Assembly: GCA_029378245.1 (NCBI GenBank)
Contig: JARKIF010000020.1
Span: forward strand, 930,001 to 994,000
Direction: 5' to 3'
DNA length: 64,000 nucleotides
Source: Roridomyces roridus
Taxonomy: Eukaryota; Basidiomycota; Agaricomycetes; Agaricales; Mycenaceae
Within the stretch, counting starts at the first letter, position 1. Each line of letters begins with the position of its first letter. A model generated the notes under the pieces. That model was not told the origin of the DNA. It ran no database searches and worked only from the letters and a program-made list of their open reading frames with translations. Shown one piece after another: positions 1 through 10,524 of the stretch. The translations under genes were made by a program, and so were the position numbers.

Positions 1-203
1 GCATGCCCGAGTAAGATGTTTGATGTCCCAGGCAATAAGACCATCGGCGTAGGTTAGCAGTAAGGATATGCCCCATTCGAGAGCAAGCGATAGCGGATGT
101 CGTGGTGCTATACCAGGCTCGGTATGGAGAGATATGGAAAAGAAGAAGCGAGTAGATATTCATGGGATCAATCGAGCGCACCTCAGTCCTAGCCGCCACT
201 CAT

Positions 204-1068
204 CTACGTCGTCCCGTTGAAGTCCAAGTGAAACAAGTGTATCCGGAGAGAAAACAGGCAAAGAGAGGTGTGTCGGCGGATGGAAGCGGAAACAGGAAGA
301 TCAGAAGTGGCCAGAGAAAGATTTCGGACATGTTGGAGGGTGGATTCGTCGACGTAAGAGATGCATTGCATGCATTGCTGGCAGATTGTTGTGGTGTGAT
401 GAGAGAAGCACGGGTCACGCGCCACTCCGCTGTCACAAGAATCAGTACTGATCTCGCACGCTCATCAGTACTACACGATGCGCAAAACGCTACCGTCCCG
501 CGGCAAAATCTCGCAGCCGTCCAAGGTGAGTTCCTCCAGATTCGATAAGGACAGTAGTCTCTCGCGCCACGTGAGATCGACCGTGATCCCTGCAACATGC
601 AAGCAGCGCAGATTCTGATACAGGCCGAGTGTGGCAAGGAACGTCGTCATCACCCTGTCCCGCAGCGCATCGTATACGCCGATATGAACAATAGTCTCGA
701 GATTCCTTCTGTCCTCGATTAACAGGTCAGGAATGCCTGATCCGCCATGGATTCGTACAACGGAGGACGGGACTCTGCAGCATGCTGATCTTCCACGACC
801 GAACGGCCGAAGCAAGTCCTTGAGGTCCTTGTGCAGCAAAGCGATCGAGCCGAACCACCATGCGATGTAGCAGGTGTGTTCTCTCCATCCAGTTCCTTGG
901 AGCAAGCCCCGAATCCAATGCGGAGATATCGGCGCTTTGGTCCTGGATCAAAAGCGGGAGGCAGATGGAGCGGAAGAGCTTGCATGCAAGGGAGAGGCGA
1001 CGAAGCTGGCGCCGGGAGCATTGCAGCCAGCAGGTGAGCCAGAGTTCCACGGGAAGTTCCAAGGACAT
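204..1068 (-). pseudogene. F-box / LRR-like protein relic
   Basis: A minus-strand reading frame opens with ATG at 1068 (MSLELPVELWLTC...) and has the hydrophobic LPVELW...LRRLSLACKLFRSICLPLL pattern of basidiomycete F-box proteins, which recruit substrates to SCF ubiquitin ligases. After about 95 codons (SAVRSWKI) the frame must shift near 780-790 to continue as VVRIHGGSGIPDLL...LYQNLRCLHVAGITVDLTWRERLLSLSNLEELTLDGCEI, a leucine-rich-repeat-like stretch typical of this family. No intron fits the join. Three stop codons then follow around 460-473, and only a weak in-frame trace (204-425) remains. I read this as a decayed gene: one frameshift plus stops. A sequencing error at the shift would still leave the stops. 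Confidence 0.6.
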
Positions 1069-1288
1069 GTCTTTGCTGCGACAGAGGAAGCCATCTTATA
1101 AATGTTAAAGACGCGGGTTCCCTTGAGACGTCCGAGATCTAAGCAGTGACCAGCGGCAACAGTACTTAGCAACGATTCTATCCCGCCCGTGGATTTGGTT
1201 GCCACAGGCTCATTACCACCGAAAGCTGAAGGATTTCGACACTGCAAGCAGCGCACGGTGGAGCAAATATTGACTAAATTGTAGACTT

Positions 1289-2086
1289 ACCGCTCGTCAA
1301 CTTCATCTCGGCACCCAACTGGACTTGAGATGCAACCAGGCCCTCGAGAATAGCCCGCCGTACTGTCCGTCGGCTGATGGCTCTATCGAGATCTATGCCG
1401 AAGACTCGTGCAATCCCTTGCATCAAATCCCCGACCTTCCCCTCCTTGCAGCCACTCGAGACCATAGCCCGAGCAATACAACGCAGCTCAGTCTTGTACG
1501 CACGGCCCCGCTTTGCCTGCATACGGAGCACATGTTTTGCGGAGCGGGAGCCGTTTGTAGCACGCATAAGGGCGTCCTTGCGACGATTGAGCTGACGATT
1601 GGCAAGTCGAAGCGCGCCCCGGAGCTGGCTCAGGTCAGAAATCTTCTTCTTGAGCTCGCCATTTGACCATGCTAGCTTGTATTTGGCTTGGTCGACCAGG
1701 TGCTTTGCCTCTGCAAGTCGTCTTCGCCATCCGAGCTCATCCTCCCGCTTCTTTTTGAGAACAGCGCGCACTTCGGCCTCCCCATGAGCAGTGGCCTTCT
1801 TCAGCTCCTCCCGTGCGTCCTTTGTCTTGCATTCCAGCTCTTGAACCTTCTTTCGCAGTCTGTTTTCGCGCTTGACCGCATTTTTCTTGGCGCTCTTGAG
1901 CCGTTGGACCTGCGATCGAAGAAGCACATTGTCGGCAAGAATGCGGGCGTTGGGACGTGGAGGAGGTGTGGATAGGGGTACAGCAGGTATGTTCTCCTTC
2001 TCGCGCTTCTCTTTGGCCGCGGCGCTCGCCGTTTTGAGGTGCTTGCGCTGCTTTGACGGTGTCCCGGTCCTCGGTGCTCTGGGCAT
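1289..2086 (-). pseudogene. 5' exon of a coiled-coil, repeat-family Agaricomycete gene (3' part missing)
   Basis: ATG at 2086 starts an open exon of about 265 codons rich in K, R, E and A (for example NAVKRENRLRKKVQELECK and KKKREDELGWRRRLAEAKHL), predicted to form a long coiled coil. It ends in ISRRTVRRAILEGLVASQVQLGAEMKL. This tail closely resembles a multi-copy Agaricomycete protein family, often repeat-associated, whose members continue into a second domain after an intron. A consensus donor (gcg|gtaagtctac) lies at 1289 and a plausible acceptor (gcttgcag) about 50 nt further. The sequence after the acceptor, however, does not resemble the expected second exon and hits a stop within ten codons. 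The copy therefore looks truncated at about 1.25 kb, where the F-box relic begins. Family recognition is from memory, so function is unassigned. Confidence 0.55.
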
Positions 2087-2104
2087 CTTGAGGCCTTGAT
2101 TGTA

Positions 2105-2655
2105 CAGTAGAGTCGGTCTTGTGGAATACTATCATGTGGAATATCCGTGGTATGGAATAGGATTTGGGGTGCTCCCGGGTCGGGAGCAGCCAAATATTCC
2201 ACTCACCGTGTTCTGGAATATGGAATAGGCTGCCGGTCCCATTATTCCACATCGCGGTGGCCGAAAATGGCAAAATGAGGGTGTTTGAGTGATCCAGAGG
2301 TCGAAATCCAGCATTGTTCACTGATAACAATCAACATTGGCAATCCCGGCCCATTGTCTCTCGCTGATAGCTTGTTTGATCTCAGTTCCGTGACCCCATC
2401 ACATACTGATCGGGCCTGATCCTGCTGATGGCAAGACCGTAGGCCTGTATTGCAAATGCGGCCTGTGCTTGAGTCCGTCTCAGCACTGGAATGCCACGGG
2501 ACTGAACAATGTTCCGTATTTTGAGAATAGTCTTGAATTTACAAAATAGAAATTAAATAATTCAAAAATAATCCATATATTCCATGTGGAATAACCGTCA
2601 TATGGAATAGCCTTCGGACCGCTCCGGACAATATTCCATATCAGCAACTCTACTG
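2105..2655. mobile_element. MITE with TA target-site duplication (Tc1/mariner-pogo type)
   Basis: The 551-bp segment begins CAGTAGAGT and ends with the inverted copy ACTCTACTG. It is flanked on both sides by TA (2103-2104 and 2656-2657). Inside, the word TGGAATA or its complement recurs at least ten times, often as small palindromes near both ends, so the terminal repeat is extended by degenerate subterminal motifs. No coding frame is visible. TA duplication with a CAGT-start terminus fits non-autonomous pogo/Fot1-like elements; this class call is inference. Confidence 0.75.
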
Positions 2656-2657
2656 TA

Positions 2658-5112
2658 GCATTCAACTGTTTTAGTGATCATACAGGTTGTTTTTTGTAGG
2701 GAACAAACCGGGCAGGGGCAACGGATGAGTGTGCGCGACGCGACGAGCAGGAGATGGTGCTTTGATGGGTGACAACACGTCGGGTCACACCACCAATTAA
2801 GGAATTTGGCAGGGAAATCAAAAGATGTACTTTTTAATCAGAGTCGTATACAATCACGCGTCGGCCTACATGTCCCGACGTGATTTGGCACCAAAACTAG
2901 ACCGTAATGGTCTCGCCTTTTTGATTTTCCTGCATCAAAGTAGCGAACATGCCACTACACCACCAGAGTGCGCCCAGCTGACCAGCAGCTGGTCGTGATA
3001 TGTGGGCCACATGTCGCTGACGAATGGCATCCGGCTGGTGGCAGGATAGATGCCAGGTCTCATCTTCAATGGGCCCAGCTTTCATGGGTGCCAGCTGGTC
3101 TGTGAGGCTGACTGCAAGCTGCTACTTCAGCCGGTGATCCCTGTCGAGGCCGGTCGAAACATGCTCATCGCACTTAAAAAAAGAGATATCAAAGAAGGTC
3201 AATCCATTCTACAGAAATACATGATACGAAGTAGACGCGAAGGCAACAGATGAAACAATGGGCCATCGAGAAGACTTGACGGAGATGAAAGCCAAGTGAA
3301 TAATGATATTGAGGGCGACGAGCAAGACACGAGGGTTGATGAACGTCGGCGCGGTGACACGGGGAGCGCATGAAAGGAATAGAGACGGGTTGATGTGTAG
3401 TCGTAGCATGTTGGGCGTTCATGGGGGCAAATCACTGGAGGCATTGAATGGGGCAAATCCATTGAGGGTCTTGAAAAGAGACGGCGAGGCGAGACTCGCA
3501 GAAAAGCGCTTCCAGGTTTGCCAGATAGGCTTTGGGGCTCGTCTTCCGTCTTCGGACTTGTCACAGATGTTGAGGAACGCGACTTGAAGGGGCTTGAAGG
3601 GCTATGGATGAGCGGCTTGAAGGGCTTGAGGTGACCGCCCGTGCGCGGGAGGATTGGAGGACGGGAGACAGAGAGGATGTGTAAGGGCAACTCTGCACAC
3701 TGAGGATACGCGCTCAGCCTGGATAGAGGGGATCCGAAGTGTGAATAAAAGAAATACGAATACATCCTGCAACGCACCTGGATAGAGGGGATCCGAAGAG
3801 AAATCACTCTAAGGAACCCTCTGCCCAGGTACGGCCTATATACTTATCTAGATCGACCCTTATCCGACGGGAGCACATGGCGGGAGGCGGATCTTTGATG
3901 GATGCATATGGCGCGAGCGATGTCGCATGCAGTATCCCATCGTGATCGGAACAACGATGATCCGGGGAAGGGTGATGGACCGAGGCCGGTGGAAGAGGCG
4001 CGAGGGCGAAGGGGAGTGGAGACCGAGGGGGAGAGGTGAGGTCCGAGGTCCGACGGATCGGAGGCGTCGGAGGTACCGGAGGGTCCGAGGTCCGACGGAT
4101 CGGAGGCGTCGGAGGTGCCGGAGGACCGGAGAGGGTGCGGAACGGGAGTTCCCCTTACAGGATGTGGGGGAAAGGAAGAAGGAGCGGAGGAATGACTCCG
4201 AAATCACGCCATTTATTAAATGGCTTACGGTTACCATGGAGCCGAATCAGCGCCGGGTGGAGTGTGGAGTGATGAAGGTGATCGTTAACTTACGGCAACG
4301 CGGTATGAGATATCCGTGCGTCGGCAATGGACTTTGTAATTCTTTTTTCAAGTCGACCGCAACCCTCGTCTCCCTCAGGGTAAGCATAGTCTGAGATTTT
4401 TTTCGCTGAAGAGCCGCACCACAACCAAAAAATTCCACTCCGTTGCTCCGGACCCAGCGGACTCAAGATATCCAAATTGAGACTTCCAGCTGGAGACACC
4501 CATGCCGGTCGGCATGGATAGCCAGCCGACTGTCAGCTGGGAACCGTGGCTGGATCACTCAGCTGGAACCCAGCCGGTGTCCGGCTGCACCCAGGATACG
4601 GATCATCCGGTGTTCACATGGGCGCGCCGGCTGGCTTCGGGCTGACGGCACTTTGGCGGTGTACTACAGGGGTGTTGAGTGGCCTCTTATAAACGGAGTC
4701 CATTAGTCGATGGAACGCCATTTTAGATGCTTTATTGGGAAGTGAATATATTTTATTTCTTCCTGTGCGGCCTACAAAAGTACAGTCCATGCTCTTCGTC
4801 TCGGCTAAGATCACCGGTTGTGATCAGTTCGCATCACTGATCTGTCGCTGCCCACCACCACAAGGGTGGAGGCTCGGTGGAGGCAGGAAGAAACCGGAAT
4901 GATGGTCACATGACAAAGTTGGCACGCCAAACACCACCAAGCTGATACCATCTGACACCCGGTCCGGCGATCGATCGGTTCCTTCGGCTTCGGTCAACAG
5001 AACCCGGACGCAATCGAGACACAATAGCGAATCAATTTCAACGACAACCCGGGTGCATACATCAAATCTGCGTGTGCGTACATAGCAGACTCTCCCCAAC
5101 AAGTGAAATCCT
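2658..5112. other. Intergenic stretch, no supported gene
   Basis: I find no reading frame with recognisable protein features here. There are short repeats: a 19-bp direct repeat (ggatagaggggatccgaag) at about 3722 and 3779, and a G-rich 42-bp tandem duplication at 4041-4124 built on gtccgaggtccgacgg. The frames on either strand at 3.2-3.8 kb are low-complexity shadows. Confidence 0.6.
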
Positions 5113-5536
5113 TTAGGTGGGGACGAGGCAGAGGAGGGCGCCGTTCTGGCAGCTTTGACAGGTTCAGTCTATACTCCGCTCGCCAAACCTGCACGTTACA
5201 ACTCACACGTTCACTCCGGGGGTGCTGGTGCCGCAGCAGAGCTCGCCGGAGCCGCCTAAAGGTTGCGTCAGTCATGCACGTTGAAGAGGTTGGAAGGCAG
5301 GGATGCTTACACTCGGCAAACTAGAAACGTGTTGGGTCAAATCTGAACAGCGGTCTCACATGCGAGTACTTACACCGGCTCCACCTGTGCGTCGAGTCAG
5401 CGGGGAAGTCAAGAAACTCGGAATAAGAAGGAGACCCACAGAGAATCTGGGCGGGGCCTTGAGGAATAGCGATGGCCGCCTGTCCGAGGACGAGGACGAA
5501 CAGGGCAGCGGTGAAGAGCTTGAAGTTGTTGAACAT
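5113..5536 (-). CDS. Small secreted cysteine-rich protein
   Basis: ATG at 5536 encodes MFNNFKLFTAALFVLVLGQAAIA, a clear signal peptide with an A-I-A cleavage site. Joining exons 5440-5536, 5374-5384, 5311-5320, 5209-5255 and 5113-5145 gives a precursor of 65 residues with consistent phases. The mature part contains ILCGAGFAECGGSGELCCGTSTPG, with four cysteines including a CC pair, and a fifth near the C-terminus. Two exons are micro-exons of 11 and 10 nt. If the last intron is not used, the frame stops at 5203-5205 instead. The introns are 53-63 nt. The protein resembles fungal small secreted cysteine-rich proteins and is too short for a hydrophobin. Function is unknown; extracellular location is inferred from the signal peptide. 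Confidence 0.6.
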
Positions 5537-5573
5537 ATTTTTGTCGATGTCCTTCCACAGCGCCGTCCTGGTT

Positions 5574-5584
5574 GTTTTATAGCT
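5574..5584 (-). promoter_or_regulatory. TATA box of the small secreted protein gene
   Basis: On the minus strand the sequence reads agctataaaac, about 40 nt before the ATG at 5536, with an A-rich context (acaaaaat) just before the start codon. This placement suits a core promoter with a short leader. Confidence 0.5.
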
Positions 5585-5599
5585 CTCCAAGAATAACAT

Positions 5600-7061
5600 A
5601 AGCGCTTGAGGAACGGGTATTGGAATAGTGTTGACGATGGGTAGCAACGGGTTTGAGGCACGGAATGTATTCGGGCTTGAGTAGAATATTGAATGCCAGG
5701 TGGTGTGAGCCGAGAGTCGCCGAGATAGTATTGGCGCTGGCGGAGCCGGGTCTGTTTTACCTGAATATTCTCCTTCTGAGGGCTCCGGACATGAGAAGTT
5801 CCGTCGAAAGAATAGATCTGCGGGTGTCCGGCCTGGTATTCCATGTCCCGCCCGGGGGCGGATCGCGAGGTGGATATGCGAATAATGTAATAATGCATGG
5901 CTCACGAGCACTCCGCCGAACTGTTCTCTCGGCGGTTGGTATTTTCACACAATCCATCCTCATCGGATGCACCTGCTCCCCAGTGGTTCCTGTTACATAG
6001 GTAACCTGGATGAAGAATAGATGAAGGGCCGACGACAAAACAACATAATGATCGCCGCGTCAACCAATGCATACGTACACCTTCCACCCTGAACCGCGTA
6101 GCCTCTGATAATTCAATCTCCTTCGTCGATACTAGTCCGCTGTCGAATGTTCCCGCTCGCTCTAGGCTCTAACGCGGTGAAGGCACAAATTCAAGACGGG
6201 TCGCCTCGTTAGCCGGGCGCTCAGATTTCAATGGATTTATGCAGCTACCCCTTTGCGATGTGAATCCGAAGCCTAACAAGAGTGGTATGTATAAACGAAC
6301 CTGAGCGAAAGTCCGGATTTGAGTACGGGGTATGTACTTAAAACCCGCACTTGCCGGGTGCATGAGACTCTCTTGACGGGTTGATCTCAGCACATTAGTG
6401 AAACACGGCCGATAAAATGCATTAATCCCGGCGCTGCTTGAAAAGTGCTCGCTCGTTAGGTGATCCCGCATTCGGCATCCCGCGAATTCAATTTGCACTC
6501 AATAGGCGTGGGGTAACTGTACATTATTGATTCATTCCAGGCGGGAAGCAGAGCCCCCGGTGCGCCGCGGAAATACAATGGCTCAGAATTTTCCAATCCC
6601 GGCGGGAAATGGTGTTGCGACACTGCGCGCCGCGCGGCAACGAGCATGCCAATATGAATAGATTCCTTTAGTTCGCGGCGGTTCGGTATGCAGTGATTGT
6701 CATCTACGGCGACAGTGCGTGCATTCAAACGAGTGGCGCCAGACAGTGCCCGGTCAACAGCCAGGGGTACCAGTGCAACAATTATCAGATTGCGATGTCC
6801 GACTTCAATGCCGAGACGGACCAGATGAATCAATCAACTGATTTTGATCTGAATACTCTACATCAGATCTTATTCCAGTTATTGCTGCTATTGCTACTCC
6901 CGTCGACAACATCCGACCTCTGAGGAACCAAACAGGAAGTAAGTTGGGTTCAATTCTCCATCCATCTAGGGCAGGCCGACGCGCAGCTACATCCGAATCA
7001 ATATCAGAACCGCTCCTCACTCGGTTAGACAGACGCATACTGGCCGGGTTCGGGGGGTTCG
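5600..7061. other. Intergenic stretch between secreted-protein gene and NACHT gene
   Basis: Only short overlapping frames without recognisable motifs are present. The right end (about 6.9-7.06 kb) may hold the leader or an upstream exon of the NACHT gene, which I could not fix. Confidence 0.5.
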
Positions 7062-9762
7062 ATGATCGGGATGCAGCAGCATGTGAATCTACAGATCAAC
7101 GCGCTGGCTGCGGCTGGCCCTCCAGAGGATCCTCTTGCCATCCAAAACCGCGAGTCTTTGGATCAAGGATCAAGTGGAGATACCAGGTGGGGGAATCATG
7201 GTAAGAGCAGATTTGCACCCTACGGTGAGACATCCGAACGGTGTTCAAAGCCTATTTTTGAGGGTTCGGCCCCTGCAGAGACTTCCGCCCGACCTCAGCT
7301 CAAGGAGATGGTACATATTGCAACACCAAATGTAAATCACATCTACAAGGCTACAGGTAGGCTACTCTACGACAGATGGGTCGAATCTGACGCGTTTTCC
7401 AGGCTTCGATACCCTTCGTAGCGTTGCTGCTGCGGAGGCCATTTATGACTCGGCCGAAAGCTTCCCCCAACCCCGATGCCATCCGGAAACACGCAGAGAG
7501 CTGTTGGCCGACTTGTTGCGTCGATTGGACGATCAGAAAGTCCGCATCCTTTGGCTTTATGGCCCGGCTGGCGCCGGTAAATCTGCGATCATGCAGACGC
7601 TCTGTCAGCGTCTTCGGGATTCCGGGCGCCTCGGGGGAAGCTACTTCTTCAAACGGGGCCATCCGACCCGCAGCAATGACCGCGTCCTGTTTCCCACTCT
7701 CGCATACCAGCTTGCCATCTTCGAACCGTCTTTGAAGTCCTCGATTTCAGAGCGTGTCGAGGCAAACCCCACTCTCGTCTCCACTTCCATCGCTGCCCAG
7801 CTGAAAGAACTCATCGTTGAACCTTGTCGTTTGGCAGCTGGTTGCGTACATCGAATTCTTCTCATCGACGGACTCGATGAGTGCGATGGGATTCTGGTTC
7901 AACAGGAAATCTTGCGCTCTATCTGCGACATTGTCTCTGCACCTCATACTCTTACAATCAAAGTCATCATCGCCAGCCGACCGGAACCTGACATTCGCGA
8001 GATTTTGGGCACCCCATCCTTCAGAGGGCTCACCATGATCAACGTTGAGCAGTCATTCGCCGATGTTCGGATTTTCCTGCGCGGTGAATTCGCGCGGATT
8101 CGCAAAGAGCACCATTCGACCATGTCCAGGATTCATTTCCCGTGGCCGTCTGATGATGTCCTGTCACAGTTGGTGAACAAGTCGTCAGGATATTTCATTT
8201 ACGCGGCCACAGTCATCAAGTTTGTGGATGACAAGTACTTCCGGCCCACGGAGCAGCTGAAAATCATCATGAACACCAACTCGCATTCCAGTGATGTCTC
8301 CCCCTTCGGATCTCTGGACCAGCTGTACAGGCAAATTCTCTCTCAGGTTCCTATCCGGCATCGCCCACGCCTCCTCACCATTCTGTATCTTCTCTTTATC
8401 CCCAACTGGCGGGATTGGTGGGATTCTCCGTCGAGGCTGATCATCACGTCAAAGCCGAGCAATTTGACGATTTCTCATATCGGACAACTTTTGCATCTTG
8501 ATGCGGGTGACGTCCGACTAACAATGCGTGGGTTGCACTCGGTTTTCGCTATGAATGGCGATTCCCAGAGCATCGTCCCGCGCCATGCCTCATTTAGGGA
8601 TTTTCTTACTAGTAAAGAACGATCCTTGGAATTCTACATAGACGGCCCCTCGAATCGTCTCGACTCAGCCCGGCTCATGCTCCGGGCATTATCTTGTAAG
8701 GACTTACCTGACGACCACCATATTGCTTGGTATGTGCACCACAGGATTCTTCATGTGAACAACTGCTGATATTAGTTTTCTCAGGAGGGTTGCCATCATT
8801 TGGCTTGATCACATCAAATCTCTGGAGCCGTGCCGTGATCTCCTCCCTCTGATCAGAGCAGTGAATCTTGATGTCATCTTCGTGGAGACTTTATTTGCCG
8901 ATACCGTTCGCCAATTTGTGATCTGGATGGCAGTGAGTTGTACCTCTCCCGATTGCTGTCGTTGACCATACATCGGTGTCCCCAGAACATAGCCGATTGC
9001 CCGAAGGACCTTCTTGAACTCTGGGAGCGCGTACACCACACCCTTTCTCACCGGTTTGAATGCCTAATTGATCTAAAGGTCTTGGGGCCAGAACAAGCAC
9101 AATTGCGTCGGCTTCAAATATTCGCCCATTTTCTCAAAAGGACCTGCGATTTCCGATGGGACCACCCAAAATGGGTCTCCTGCGCCCGCATTCTGATGGC
9201 CATATCCTGGCCTGAGATGCTTGCCTCCCTGTGGGATTTACAGTTCCTTGACTCGGACACATCTTATCCTCTGTGGACTTCGGATGATTACAAACACGTC
9301 GCTGTGGCCCATGTTCGCCTATTTCGCAAGGTCAGCAATGGCGAAGTATCACTATTCGGGTCAGTCCATTGGCTAATCCACCGACCTGATTGAAAATTTG
9401 TGCAAAGGCCCATGCAAGATTGCTTCGAATACACGTTTATAAAACCTGTGAATGGATGTCCTCCCGCCGACCCCGATTTATTATATCAACTCGACCAACT
9501 CAGTTCACACTGGACAGAAGGCTCCGTTACTCGTCTGGGACGTATGCTTAGCTGGTCCAATGCCCGGTGCATTATGGGATGGCTCAAGGTTTGTGAAATC
9601 ACTGTGGTCTTTCACCAAGTGGCAACCACTGAGACCAAAATCTTTCAGGTTTGCCCGACATGCCCTCCCGACTTACTCGAACGCTGGCGGCTCAGCGTTT
9701 CAGCTGGGAATAAGAACAACCGATCTGGCCGTGGTTTCACTCTTCTTCCCCTTTCTAAATGA
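7062..9762 (+). CDS. NACHT-type P-loop NTPase (NLR-like) protein
   Basis: Six exons (7062-7356, 7403-8729, 8785-8932, 8986-9359, 9408-9588, 9649-9762) join in phase to about 812 residues. The Walker A motif GPAGAGKSA is near residue 152 and Walker B ILLIDGLDEC near 250, followed by IIASRPEPDI, a sensor-like motif of NACHT domains. Just before the P-loop is the motif SFPQPRCHPETRREL, typical of Agaricomycete NACHT proteins. Introns are 46-60 nt with GTATGT, GTGAGT, GTCAGT and GTTTGT donors. No ankyrin, WD or TPR repeats are visible after the NTPase; the C-terminal 300 residues contain the APR-like helical segment common in this family. Fungal NACHT proteins are signal-transducing ATPases linked to heterokaryon incompatibility and cell death. 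The start is the least certain part: the first exon lacks a recognised domain and may contain an intron beginning at 7201. Confidence 0.8.
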
Positions 9763-10003
9763 CTGCAACGAATCACGAAATATCTCAGTGTACTTAATCC
9801 CAGAAATCATACAGAATTATGCGGACATTCCAATTATTTTCCCGGCCGGCCCCACATCGGCATTCTGAGCGCGCGATAAATTATTTAAGAATACCCCGCA
9901 CAGTCCAACCATGACAAACCGCACGGACCAACGACGGTCACGGTCGGCGTCAGCGGGTAGTAGACAATCGAACATACTTGTGTATGCAGTAACCATATGA
10001 GAA
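9763..10003. other. Short spacer after NACHT gene
   Basis: No coding or RNA signal is visible. It grades into the GTTNAAC-rich cluster that starts at about 10004. Confidence 0.4.
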
Positions 10004-10370
10004 TTGTTGAACAATCGAACGTCTCAACGTCACGCGGGTTAAACCGAGATGTTTAACAAATCCGGGGTGCTTAGCTGGCCACAGTCACCGTCATTGTTCA
10101 ACGGCAATATGTTCAACAATGGGTCTCAGTCGGTGAAAGAGGAGTCATCAGTTTAAACGCTGTTCAACCAGAGTTTGCAAGTCAACGGGGTTTGAACACG
10201 TAGGCACATTGTAGTAAGTTAAACAGCTTTCAACACACGGGTTAAACCATGTTAAACACCCTGGTTTGAGCTACAGAAAAACGGGTTGAACCTTGTTTGA
10301 AATGAAACACACAGGTTGAACTGCTGCACGGTTGAACACTGAAGACCGGCGTTAAGGCGGGTTGAACATG
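10004..10370. repeat. Cluster of about 18 GTTNAAC-type words
   Basis: In about 370 bp the words GTTGAAC, GTTCAAC, GTTAAAC and GTTTAAAC (and close variants) occur some 18 times on both strands, for example at 10006, 10096, 10111, 10162, 10218, 10241, 10251, 10285, 10316, 10331 and 10361. Spacing is irregular at 10-35 bp. The word is nearly palindromic (GTTNAAC), so it could be read by a dimeric protein. Such arrays resemble subterminal transposase-binding regions of DNA transposons. No reading frame crosses it. It lies about 155 bp beyond the stop codon of the minus-strand gene ending at 10525. Confidence 0.75.
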
Positions 10371-10524
10371 GTGAGAGGCCGGGCATGAGCAATGCTATTG
10401 GCCGGATCCGCCCTGTTCATCGTCGGATTCGCCCTCTGTGTCAGTGACTAAGGCGTAGCCCCTAACGTTTGCTGGTCAGAGATGACAGAGAATTGAATGA
10501 ATTCACGTACTTCCATTGACTTGT

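Noticed and set aside
3199..3807. A 202-codon minus-strand frame rich in Ser and Pro.
   Set aside because: It overlaps a purine-rich, repeat-containing stretch and has no recognisable pattern or splice context; the composition alone explains the open frame.
9604..9612. CACTGTGGT, identical to the end of the 54.7-kb element, within an intron of the NACHT gene.
   Set aside because: Similarity stops after nine bases, there is no matching end nearby, and the intron has normal length; chance match.
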